This document shows positions 12,735 to 23,900 of a stretch of DNA of 64,000 nucleotides, in pieces (within the stretch, counting starts at the first letter, position 1; the number at the start of each line of letters is the position of its first letter). The notes under the pieces were generated by a model. That model was not told the origin of the DNA. It was given only the letters and a program-made list of their open reading frames with translations, and did no database searches. The translations under genes were made by a program, and so were the position numbers. Source of the stretch: Lepidonotus clava (taxonomy: Eukaryota; Annelida; Polychaeta; Phyllodocida; Polynoidae); contig OW387147.1 of assembly GCA_936440205.1 (NCBI GenBank), positions 17,571,629 to 17,635,628 of the forward strand. Direction: 5' to 3'.

Positions 12735-13308
12735 TATGCCGTATGGCCTATTTTTTCATGAACATGAAATTATTTTTAAAGCTTGATTTAGTTGTACGAA
12801 CAGATGTGATGATGTGATCTTTGGAAATAGGTAGACTAGGTTACATCTGTCACAAGAGTGGCAGTGTAGACTTAGGTCTATCTGTGACAGTGGGAATGGA
12901 CTGAAAACCGAGGTTGTTGTTCAAGAGTTTTAAGGGTAGAGTACCTCACAAAGTAAATAGGACGCAAAGTTTATGCCACACTCTTTAAATAAAAGTGTGA
13001 CATTATCACAGTCTACTTACAGCTGTCTACGAAGCAGCATAAACCTAAAACAAAGGTTTGCAGGCACAACTTGCAAACATCTGGCTCAGGAGCTTGAAGT
13101 GGTAGTTCAGTCATGCTTCCGTTCATATTTCTAAAATAGGTATATTTTATTTTGTATTCGATAATTACGTGAGTATTTATTTAACACATACACATAATTG
13201 ATTATAACGTATACACTGTATTATAGAATACCTGTGATTATGCGTATTATGCTGTTTTATTTTGCTAAAATGACGCTGCCATTTCCTGAACGGCATCATT
13301 ACTGACCA

Positions 13309-13318
13309 ACCGGAAGTG
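13309..13318 (+). promoter_or_regulatory. ETS-family site in RPA3 promoter
   Basis: ACCGGAAGTG lies about 85 bases upstream of the RPA3 start codon with no TATA box. This is the usual make-up of a metazoan housekeeping promoter. Confidence 0.5.
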
Positions 13319-13400
13319 GTCGAAATCGGCAAAGACGAAAACGGCGCCAAATCAACCAAGTGCATTTTGAAGAAGTTATACCAAATATATCTATCTAAAC

Positions 13401-16400
13401 ATGAATATCGAAGTTGCCAAGCCTCGCATTAATGCGTCTATGCTCCCCAAGTATCACGGACAGGGAGTCTGTCTTCTTGGGATTGCCCAAGCGGTAAGTG
13501 TTACGATAGGCGAGACGGAGTGTGGCGTCCACTCGTGACAGTCGTGTTGTGTCGTTGTGAAATTTTGGTAACTTACCGGTAGAATTCAATCAGCTGATGT
13601 CGGAGAATCGCACCAATTCTTAGGCCGTGGAAATGAAATGCCGTCGCTCATATGTTTGTGAATGTGATTGGGCATACACAGCACAGCAAAACCGAGTTCA
13701 CTGAAGTGAAAGCAGGCAAAAATCCAAAACCAGATCGGCAGATGATGGAAAACTCTGAAAAGTCCTTCCTCTTGTAGACCTCCTGATCCTCCAGTCAGAG
13801 TGAATTTCAATTCAGTCCTCTAAGACTATGACCCCTACTTGACTATTTTGGTTGAATAGGTTGTTTCTCAATAGACCGAGTGCCAGTTCCCTTTTGCTGC
13901 GGTCCGATTTCGAACATCCGGCCTATGCTACAGCATTGGAGGTGTAAGAAAACATTGGTTTTCTCGGGTATTTCTCCTAAATTAACTAAGATTTCTCAAT
14001 ATGTCATACAAAATGGCCAGAGCTACCCTAAAGTATAAACATTTCCCTTAGGAACTAAACATGAGAAATACAGGGAGCCACAAACTAATCCTTAACCATT
14101 GCGTCTATGGGCCGGAACTTCGCAATTCGCTATCAATTCCGCGCGTTGGATAGGGGTGGCTGTGCGACCGGCACGGGGTCTATAAATAAAACATTTACAC
14201 GATGAAGCAAGGTAGGTAGAGTCTAATACAGCCATTGTACTAATAGCTTAGCACTTTTAATATATCCTCATGTTATATAATCCATCAAGGATCAGGCTTA
14301 GCAAGTCTACTTCTAGTCTACTTCTAGAAGAAATATCTTGCGCTCCTAGCGCCACCTGTTAAGCAGTATAAAAGGCGCTGCAAGGTAGGGAGCGGGAGAG
14401 TTAGTAGTCACTTAGTTTTAGTGAGAACATCAGCTAAGTAAGTTTAGCCAAGGAGTTACCTGGAGTAAGTACATCGGCTCCCGTGTAACAGACTGGAGTT
14501 TACCAATATCAACTACCTCGGACATAGGATTGTGATAGAGCGGAGTACTAGAATGGTCTAGAAGGTGTTGGAGCAACTCGTGTTCTAAATGTGGTTGATT
14601 GCTGATAGGAGATGGGAGGTGGACTGATGAAGACTTATACATGGTGGCTTTGACTCGGGATGAGATGTTTATTGAATAAAAACCCTTTCATATTAAGAAG
14701 CTCCCTCATCGTTCATTTCTTTTGAACTATTGGGAAGTGGACGGACAAACTTTAAACGCAGTCTGAATTACTCAGGCATTCTGGACAAACGACTCATGGA
14801 GACTTAGATATACACAAACATCACGCAGTCTTAAATCAAACATTAACAATAGTTCACCATTACAGGGTACCAACCACACAGGGAAAACAGGGAAAATGGC
14901 AAAAAAAAATCCCTGACAGGGAAAACGCAGGGAATTTGCAAATTTTGCCAAAACACAGGGAATTTCATTTTGCCAGGTCCTGAAATTCCTGATTCTTAAG
15001 ATATCAGGGATTTAACATTTTGTTTTTGGGTTGTCCAAACATTTTCTGCACGCAGAGGCTTTTAAATATGAAACTAATGAAAGACTTGCTGGATATGACA
15101 CAGGGAAAAACTGCCACAGGACAGGGAAATCACAGGGAATACACAGGGAATTTGAAAAAGGACTTTCGGTTGGTACCCTGCTAATAATGTTATGAATACT
15201 AACTGGACACTGCCATTCACTGATTCAGTATTTTTGGTGTATTGGCACAGTACTATATGGGCAGTATTTGTGTATAACTTACTGCCCACCGTGCTTCACT
15301 GTGTAAGATGTTTTTCTCTTTATTTTGTGAATACCAAATGGATTTGTATGATTATTTTTTCATGTCATGTAAAGTTAGCAATGCAGTCTGCTTGAATGGA
15401 GATAATGATAGAGCCCTATATTTGAGAGAAAATCAAGAATTTTAGGGTAAACTTTTTGAGGCCATTCTAAGGAATGGGGGCATAGGCCTACACTAAATAT
15501 AAAACTATCTTGTAGAAAAAACTCAAGGCAGAGAAATATTGAACATTTAATAGATAGTTTATTTCATCCTAGTGGGGTTCAGACATTTTATAAGGGAGTT
15601 CTTCCAAGGAGGGGCGGAGGGGTTCGTACCAACCCCCGAAGCCCTCCTGGCTATGGCTTGTAAGTGCAGGGCTTGACATCAACTTTTTTTTAACTTTCCT
15701 TCATGTCGGGCAGTTGTAGTTGGAAGTTTACCCGCCCGGTCCTATAACTTACAAGATATGATATATAATATAAGGAAAACTAACTCGGTTGACAGTATGA
15801 CCCTTAATGTTCGGCGGGAGGTCAGAAAATTACAGCCCTCAGCCTTAATGCCTTGGGCCGTAATTTTTCGCCACCAAACTCGTAGTCAGGGTCATACTGT
15901 GAACCTCTGTATGTTTTCCTATATTATACTGGCATTGGTATATCTATAATGATGTTTTATGTTTATTTCAGCCTGACGCAAATGGCATGTCTTTCCAAGT
16001 CAAAGCTGCAGATAAACAGTCTGTGATGGTTAATATGCAAGACCCGGTAAGTTACTTTTGAAACATTATTTGATTAAAATTACAAAACGAAAAGAATATG
16101 CATTGTTGTAGTATATTCTGAAACGGATATGAGAACGAAATACTGTGTAAAACCGTTAGACTACTATACTGTAGACTCTCTAAGCAAAATATGGACTTTC
16201 AATCTTATTCTCAATTGAGTAAATTAACTGTTGACACCAATAGCCAGGCCAGTGGATTATTGTATTTAATTGTACATAACTGTATAGTTAAAAAGTTTAA
16301 CACCGATCTGTATGGTTCATTTCTAACAGTCTCGTATCTTTTTCCCAGCTCCAGGAGTACGTCAGTGGGTTGATAGAGGTTCATGGAGTCGTCCAGTCAA

Positions 16401-16978
16401 ACAACAGCATTCAGTGTCACAACTACGTCGTGTTTACACCGGAAAATGCTGAGGAATTCGGTGAGTATACAGTAATGTATGAGGTGACAGATTCTAATCA
16501 GTAGATTCTAATGTACAATCGAACTTGATTCACATAAACTACAAATGTAATAATTTTTCGCGAAAAAGCTATATCCCCTGGCCTCTTGGGCAAATTGATT
16601 TTGAAAACTCTTCCCCGACGTTTCTTTTCCATTGATATTCTATTTTTAGAAAAGAAAAGAAAAACTTATTGCGTATTATATTCATATATATCTAGTGGAA
16701 CAATCCTACTCTCTTGAATCCACTGTCCTCGGCCTCTAGGCCAGCGACAAGCACCAAAACCGCAAAATACATGTAAAGCAATTGCAGAAACTATTAACTT
16801 AAGTTTGTACGTCAATGGTACCCCGTATAAAATGAGAAAAATAATTCAAAGCTGAAAGTCCCGTTCTGAAGTTACCAAATGTAATTCTGCTTCTTTTCCA
16901 GACCTGGAGCTGTACAATAAATCGCTGATGCTGATGAACCAGTACCCAGAACACTACATCATGGGCGAAACCTCCTAA
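13401..16978 (+). CDS. RPA3: RPA3, replication protein A 14 kDa subunit
   Basis: RPA3 is the smallest subunit of the RPA heterotrimer, which coats single-stranded DNA in nuclear replication and repair; its single OB fold holds the trimer core together. Four exons (13401-13493, 15972-16046, 16349-16460, 16902-16978), all GT-AG, give 118 residues and a TAA stop, against about 121 in human. Family marks are PRINASMLPKYHGQGVCLLG near the N-terminus, LIEVHGVVQ in the barrel and a C-terminal helix LYNKSLMLMNQYPEHY. The start is the first in-frame ATG after an A-rich leader. Intron 1 (2.5 kb) carries a possible solo LTR and a MITE. The gene runs towards MIOS. Confidence 0.97.
14271..14850 (+). mobile_element. 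Candidate solo LTR (fossil)
   Basis: Inside RPA3 intron 1 this stretch has a promoter-like TATAAAAGG (near 14367), a purine-rich start region and AATAAA (near 14675), in the order U3-R-U5. The ends TGTTA and TAACA are inverted partners, but I found no convincing target duplication, so the borders are tentative. No internal retroelement region is present. A DNA element abuts it at 14863. Confidence 0.35.
14863..15180. mobile_element. MITE with CAGGGTACCAACC ends
   Basis: Terminal inverted repeats CAGGGTACCAACC and GGTTGGTACCCTG bound 318 bp filled with repeated ACAGGGAAAA/ACAGGGAATT motifs. CAGGG ends suggest a hAT-like or related cut-and-paste element, but no clear target duplication is seen. 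Non-coding. Confidence 0.75.
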
Positions 16979-17071
16979 ACTTTTAAGCAGAACCTCATTC
17001 ATTCATCGGCTATAATCATGTATCATACTTATCCAAGACACCCAAGACGTTATATTCACTGTACCTAGATC

Positions 17072-17077
17072 ATTAAA
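17072..17077 (+). other. RPA3 poly(A) signal
   Basis: ATTAAA lies 94 bases after the RPA3 stop and is followed by a T-rich stretch at 17106-17125, as expected for cleavage and polyadenylation. Confidence 0.6.
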
Positions 17078-17099
17078 GTCGTAAAATAACTTGCTTGCT

Positions 17100-18790
17100 T
17101 CGAGTTTTTTTATTTATTATTATTTAGAGCAACTTGATCGATCACCTTCAGTTAAAATGGACAAAGTCGTTCAATGTTTACAACAATGAAGATCACCAGG
17201 CACTCTCCATGATAGCGTATCTGGACTTAAATTGGTTGCTTCACCAGTCTAGACTGTTATTGTTGTTCTCTATAGTTCAATTATGTTTTCTCTTTGACTT
17301 TAATAATTCTCCCTACCACGGATAGCTGATTTAGAGTATTTTCAGCACCTGCAGGCTAATTTGGGCTGATTTTTTCGACAAAATCCCTAGAAAACCTATA
17401 GAAAATTAACAAATATTTATTATGTCCATTTATAGTTAATTTTCAAAAACTATTTAAAATAGTATGTAATGTACATGGATGCAAATTTGAAAAATGATTG
17501 TTATTTTTTCCATCTTTAACTACAAACAAGATGCTCCGCATCTAGGCTCAAACAGAGTAGGTGAGTTTCCATATGTTAACCCTTTCTACCCACGGCGACC
17601 AATGCTTTAGTTGTTTAGGATGGAAAGCGCAGGGTTCTCCCTAGGCATGTGGGATGTGAGATTCCCGCATTATGATTTTATTTCCCGCATTATGTTACCT
17701 TAGACAGAGGGGGCCATCCCCGCATTAAAATGCACAGAATCTACATGAAATGCATTAAAAAGCCCACGAGATTTCATAGTCATAGATATAGATGGCCCCC
17801 TACGGCTGAGCCCAATGAGGGGCACACACAATGTCAATGGGGATTTTCATAATCAAAATATTTTTTACAGGAAGATCCCTGAAAGGGTTAACTCAAGTTT
17901 AATCGGCGGCACTTGGTCGTTCTGTTGAAAGTTTCATCAGACCACCGCAATCTGCAACTTTGCAACTCTGCGTCAGGCAAATAGTCTGTGAGAGTACTAT
18001 GATTCGCCTATAACTTTAGCGAGCGTCGAAGTTGCAGAGTGCAGACTGCCGAAAGCGACAGCACGGCCGTCGCTACGTTCGTTGCCCCGACAACATTGCC
18101 ATTGCGACATCACATGATGTGCTAGCGTCACGAATTTGCCGCACCAGCGGTGGGGGGATTCCCCTTTCGGCAGTTATAGACCTGGCGACATTTATTTGTT
18201 TGTGATATACCATGTCATCTTATATTGAATATGATTGGCGAAGTCATATTAATAGACAAAAAATGGGGTGAATTAAAATGTGAATCTCTTTTTGCCGTGA
18301 GTTCCTTCCGCTGGATGCAAGTCGGCAGGTGGAGAAATATAAGCTGCTAAGTATTGTGTAAGGCTGAAACCAGCGAAAAAACATGGTGGCTCATGGACGA
18401 AATCTCGTTTCAACAGCGTTTTTGAGAAGGGGGAATAATGAAGAAATTCATGAAAATTATGCTAAAGCCTTGGGTCTTGCCGACATTTCCTAGCATGCAT
18501 CCTGATCTAGGCTAACCTGAAGGTACAACTCAAGGAATTGGCTATCCGTGGTTGGGAGAAATTTTGCCAGGATACTTTTCATAAAATATATATACATTTA
18601 ATGTGTTCGCAGAAGGAAAATTTAAATTTGCTTACATAACTTTTTTTTATCGAGGCAAACTAGACATTCAGTCTGTCTTTAGGGAAATTCAATGAAACTA
18701 AGATTAACTTGTAAACCTGCCTGTTAGATGTACATGTATAATTTTCAAAAAGGATTTATAAACAAGACAATACAGGCAGTATATATAATC
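17100..18790. other. Gene-free spacer between RPA3 and the MIOS 3' end
   Basis: AT-rich apart from a CpG-rich part at 18030-18180, where ACTGCCGAAAG (18046) and its complement (18166) form a loose inverted repeat. It contains one piggyBac-like MITE (17580-17887). I see no exon. Confidence 0.5.
17580..17887. mobile_element. piggyBac-like MITE (TTAA target)
   Basis: TTAA followed by CCCTTTC at the left, and GAAAGGG followed by TTAA at the right. TTAA duplications with CCCTTT ends are typical of the piggyBac superfamily. The 308-bp interior has no open frame. Confidence 0.7.
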
Positions 18791-18797
18791 TTAAATC

Positions 18798-18803
18798 TTT
18801 ATT
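18798..18803 (-). other. Possible distal MIOS poly(A) signal
   Basis: AATAAA on the minus strand. If used, MIOS would have a 3' untranslated region of about 2.1 kb containing the hairpin MITE at 20266-20422. Nearer signals may be used instead. Confidence 0.25.
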
Positions 18804-19144
18804 TTCAAAAACTATGGCCTTTACATTTTTGTACACGCTAGCATTAAACAAAACTATACACACAACCAACTGCATAAGTATTTACATTGCATCTTCAATC
18901 GTTATTTAAAACGACCCAGGCAGTAGTGACGGAAGTGTCGTACGGCAAAAATATGTAAACATTTATAATAGTATAATAAAGAACATGATTGATATACATT
19001 GATACTTCAGAGCAAAATGTAACTTCGTACTGCGTATAATGTAGCTTAATGACTGAAAGGGAACCAAGGTAATGTAATCCAAGAGAACTTAATATTGGTA
19101 AATGCGGTCATTATCAATACCGCAGGGTTGTATTAGTGATAATA

Positions 19145-19439
19145 CAGGGTGCCCACGCACGCCTATAAGGTCTTAAAAGGTCTTATTTTGGTTTTGCAAT
19201 TTATAAGGCTATTAGAAAGGTCTTATTTTAGGTCAATAAATCTGAATTTATTACAAGATAAAGATTTTCTGCCTGTAATTTCCATCTTTAGTGTTTGGCT
19301 GAAATGTGTAAATGTTGAAAAGGTAAAAAATTGTTCGTTAAAAAATGTCACGAAAAGGTCTTATTTTGGTACCCAATAAGGTATTATAAAGGTCTTATTT
19401 AGGTCTTATTTTGATTTCTGAAAAAGTGTGGGCACCCTG
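19145..19439. mobile_element. MITE with CAGGGTGCCCAC ends
   Basis: Perfect 12-bp terminal repeats CAGGGTGCCCAC and GTGGGCACCCTG, flanked on both sides by TAATA, a possible 5-bp target duplication. The interior repeats AAGGTCTTATTTTGG-like units on both flanks. Non-coding. Confidence 0.8.
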
Positions 19440-20265
19440 TAATAGAAATACATTCAAATAAACTTTCCACACGTCACCCCACTATCACCATAAACAATAT
19501 CGAATACGACTGCTACCGACGTAAAGAATATTCTCTGCTTCCGTTTGACGTTCAACTCTATTAATGATTACTCGTATAATTCAAAAGAGAAATGAAGAAT
19601 GCACCAGCAGATTAAATCGTAAATCTACAGGTAACTAGTAGGAAGGAGATAAAAAAATATGTTGCAAATATAGCTTATTAAACCACTCACACTGGATTAA
19701 ATTCTTCATTCATACATTAGCACCTGCATGGTTCTATATGTACCCTTCTACCATACAACCTACAAAACTGTCTAGGTAGTTATTTATGTTCACTGTTCTT
19801 GAGCAGTAAAATTCTTGTATGTACATTTAAACTCTATAGTGTCTTACGTATTTACAACACTTGGACTATTCTAAGAAAATACATATCTGTTCATTGAAAG
19901 TTCACTTATATTTATATTAATGATTAATCCAACACAATTGTGTATCAATTGAAAGTCATTATCAACATATCTACCTCATAAAATACATCTGCATCGGTCT
20001 CAGTGAGTCACCCACACAATTCACATTTCCATACCACACGTAGGGTAATACACGTAGGGTAAAAAATTTCAGATTGCCAGCAATGTAAATGTATAACTTT
20101 ATAAAAACTAAAATCAGAAATTCAAAGGAACGTCAAAGGGAAAAAAGAAATGAACAAAATAAATCCTCTACTATACCCTTGATGTGAACTTATCCTATCT
20201 ATAGTAGAGTTGTGAGCTTTCATTAAGAAAATCAGTTATTAGTCGGGTTGTTTAAGTTAAAATAC

Positions 20266-20422
20266 AATTAGGAGGAGAACGACTTTTCTGGGCCACTGGG
20301 TACCAGCTATAAGTATAGGTATACATGCCAGGCACCAGTGGCCAAGTAAGTTCCTGGCGTGCTACACTGATAATCTACTGCTGGTACCCAGCGGCCCAGA
20401 AAAGTAATTCTCCTCCTAATTG
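20266..20422. mobile_element. Hairpin MITE, copy 2
   Basis: A 157-bp palindromic element. The left arm begins AATTAGGAGGAGAACGACTT; the right arm is its complement with two mismatches over about 43 bp, reaching GGGTACCAGC. Same family as 1406-1531. A transcript through it, such as a long MIOS 3' untranslated region, would form a strong hairpin. Confidence 0.85.
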
Positions 20423-20535
20423 GAAAATGATTGAAAATAAAAAAAAAAAATCAGTGAAAAGCTTATCATGTTAAGCCATTGGTAAACTCTAGGCGATTAC
20501 TTCTTTCCTGCAGCAGACCTCCTTAGGAACCAACA

Positions 20536-20735
20536 AGATGGAAACAGCCAGTTCAAGGATAATGAATATATACATACACTTTATATATTATACATGTGTG
20601 TAGACTGGGTTACTGCGATGACCCTTACCCACCCTGTAAGTGGAAGACCAGTGCTGAGCTAGCCTTCTCATCAAAGGAGGAGATGGAGCGAACGGGGTCC
20701 AGCATGAACAACTCACACATACACCTAGTTAAGAA
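20536..20735 (-). pseudogene. Tandem duplicate of the last MIOS exon and its 3' flank
   Basis: This stretch repeats 20822-21021 at an offset of 270-286 bp. It matches the last MIOS exon over most of its length (e.g. CTGGACCCCGTT, then ATCTCCTCCTT). In the register of the real exon it stays open and keeps a Cys-x-Cys pair and [17 protein letters not shown], but lacks the upstream CPVTGC part. A partial third copy of the flank lies at about 20770-20820. An acceptor-like CTTAACTAG precedes it. It could be a spare alternative terminal exon or a decaying duplicate. Confidence 0.7.
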
Positions 20736-20906
20736 TGTATGCCATTTATATTATACACTTGTGTTACAGTAAACTTGGGTGCCCGTGGTGGTCCCTACTC
20801 GCTCTGTAAGCAGAATTAACTGGATGGAAACAATCGGTTCAAGGACATACGCTATACATATACACATGTGTAGACTGGGTGCCCGTGGTGGCCCCTACTC
20901 GCCCTG

Positions 20907-23900
20907 TCAGCGAACGGCCAGTGCTGAGCCGGCCTTCTCGTCGAAGGAGGAGATGGAGCTAACGGGGTCCAGGATGACACACTTACATGTACACCCGGTC
21001 ACGGGGCACTCAGCGTGCTCTCTGAAATAGAATAGAGCACAGATTAAACATTGTACCCAATTTCTCACGTAATTATTATATGAAGTTTTTGTTATGACTT
21101 TACAACGATAGTTTAAAACAACACATTTAATATTATATTTTACTTTAACAAAAAATAATTTGTCTACCAAATATTTCCGCCTTAGATATATGAGCGTTAA
21201 AACCCGAAACATCATCAGATGCATGTATATACAATTCGTGGTACATTTGTATTGAATATAGAGAGTGAGAACTACTTGTCTGTAAACATTGAAATAATAC
21301 TTTCGATGAATGTCAGTTTATGATGCATGCAGAAAACTTGTATTTCTACGTTTCAGTTGTAATTATTTAGATTTAAATCCTACTCACTGGAACCAGGCAG
21401 TCATGTGATTGGAATGGCCACCGTGTCGACACGTCTGACACCAAGTGAACCAGTTTGAGAACTGAGACAGCCGCTTGTCTTCTGCAACACAAAACACGTA
21501 GTTTATGGGGTTTGACCATATCACAAACAATATATGAAAATACAGTTAAACTTTCCCCCTTGGGCGAATGGCTACATGACCTGATTTCGATGATATACAT
21601 TTGATAAATGCAAAAACTGAATTTATAGAAAATCCAGTGATGAACTAACTGCATTTATACATTGTGTTTCCAACCTGTTAAAAAAACCCTCAAAGATATT
21701 GCTGAATAACGTGGCCTGAATACAAAGACAATACCATATGTTTAGGAAACGAAAAAATATACACAAAAAAAGACCATCAAAACTTTTTTCTCTTTTTTCT
21801 CTCTTTTCCTTTTTACACCAACTAGCCTAACTGATCATATACTGCTATGTTCTATTTCGATGTTAGTTGTTGTTAGGATATTTTCTTAAGCTAAGCTGCA
21901 CCTACCATCGCCGGGTAGCCGTTTGCCGGTGCCGGCGGCCGTGCCCATGTTGATGAGACACAGCGCACACCGGGGCATGGGCTTCCTGCACCCGGGACAA
22001 CTGGTAATCTGAAAACAGGAGCACAGTAAAGACTGAAAACTTCAGTAAAATTATGAAGCGAAAACATTTTGTTAACTGCATCGACTAAGAAAATTGCAGA
22101 CTCAAAGGACACTTAAGTTATGGAATATCATAGTAATATTTCAATTGGTTAGATGTTAGACTGTTAGATAATGAATTGAACTTTAGAGAACACCAAAAAG
22201 GTCTCTGCAGTGCTGTACAATTGAAATTGAATTACTTCAAGAAAATCAGACCTATGCTAACGTATAAGGCAGCCACATCAGTCTACAAAAACACCATATT
22301 GCCAATATTAGAGTATGCAGATTTTGTAATTGACCAGGAAATTAAATACAAAAACAGACAGTTACAAAAATTACAGAATCAAGGGCTACTCATAATCCAT
22401 AATCAACATATACTGGCCTATGAGCTGAGAGATTCATCTGAAACCTTGCATAGGAATGTAAAACTTTTTAGGCTGATACACCGAAGAAAGTTACATTTAT
22501 TACAATATGCTTTTCATCTAAAAACCATGAAAATGGATTTATTAGATAATCGCACTATAGCAACCAGACAGCATGGGGGAAAACTCTTTCTCCTGCCCAA
22601 GAAACATCACTATAAATTCCTCAAAAATCCTTGTTACAGAGCTATGGCTGAATGGAATAGGCTGGCTGTGCGTCTTAGACAATTGGCTGATGGCCAAGTT
22701 TTCAAACGAACCCTGTCTTCAGAAATTGAAAACCCATATAGTAAGATCGAGTGATCATACTGATAAACTAGTATACATAGTTTTCATCTCATCTCATCCC
22801 ATTAATTCATAACAAATGCCGTTTTCATGGCAGGAATCAATAATTCTGAGACATATTAGATCCACCTGCTCCGTAGAATATCAGTTTATGTATAGCAAAG
22901 GGGAGCAGGTGGAAGATCGGCGAAGCCGAACCTTGTGGACCCAATAAAAAACAATTTAAAAAAAAAAAAAAAAAAAAATTGGCTGCATACTGGCTGTGCT
23001 GGCTGTGTACTGCAATCTAATGTTAATCTAAGTATTGAGATGAGAACAAAACAGGCCGGTCGTGCTTGAGAAGGACGTCTCTATTAAATTGGCCTTTTTT
23101 TATACCTTCATGCCGAACGTTAGATCTCCAACTTGACACAAAAGTTTCAGATACTATAACGCTTCTCGATACGTCAACCTATCTCTAATCTCCCCAGTCG
23201 TGTATCAGGGCATAAGTGTACAGTTTGTTGATTCAAATTGTAGGATCTTGCAGGATGACTGTATATTATGATACTTACAAAGAAGTATTTTGAAATACAC
23301 CATAAAGGCTAAAAGAAAAAAAAAAAAAAAAAGAAGAAAAAAAAAATGGGTGTACGTTAGGGGCCGTCCATAAATGATGTCACATACAAGGGGGTGGGTT
23401 GGTAGGTTGAACAGCGTGGCACTGCCTGAAAACAGGCCTTATTTTATATTTAGATTAGAGAATTTAGTGTGACAGGGGGGTGGGCGGGTCCTAAAAATAT
23501 CTTGAAAAAGTGGGACATCATTTATGGACGGCCCCTTACGTCACACATTGGAGCATCTGAAACTCCTTAAAAATCAGCCTTACCTTGGGTTTGTGGGCGG
23601 TGGTGGCGCCGTAGACGAAGTGGCGGTTCCTGCTGGCCAGCATGCTGTAGGCCACTGACTTACCGCAGAATGTACAGCTGACGTACACCTGCTCCGGGGG
23701 GCGCACCGTCCGCTCCCGGCCAGCGCGGAACACGTCAAACTCAGCCCTGAAAGACATTGAGGTTGACTCCTGTGATCAGACATGTATGAGGGTAAAAACA
23801 CACTTTTTATGTGAGGGGCGGATACAGGATTCCTGAGAAAAAAAAAGTAAAAAATAAATAAATAAATAAAAATAGATAAATAAATAAAAATAAAAATAAT

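Larger units (their letters stand above)
9060..13300. other. Gene-free PAN2-RPA3 spacer, repeat-rich
   Basis: I see no coding exon here. The stretch holds a perfect 11-bp hairpin (9846-9872), a tRNA-like SINE head (near 10000), a 36-bp inverted repeat (10147-10426), a self-complementary CCTTGAACTGAGTTCAAGG (near 11450), a CCAAT-box/CpG-rich block (12340-12560) and a 17-base C run. The untranslated first exon of PAN2 must lie somewhere in it. Open frames of 60-90 codons at 9502-9780, 10857-11072 and 12221-12490 show no family resemblance. Confidence 0.6.

Noticed and set aside
18030-18180. CpG-rich patch as a promoter
   Set aside because: It lies between two converging 3' ends with no nearby start; a decayed repeat is as likely.
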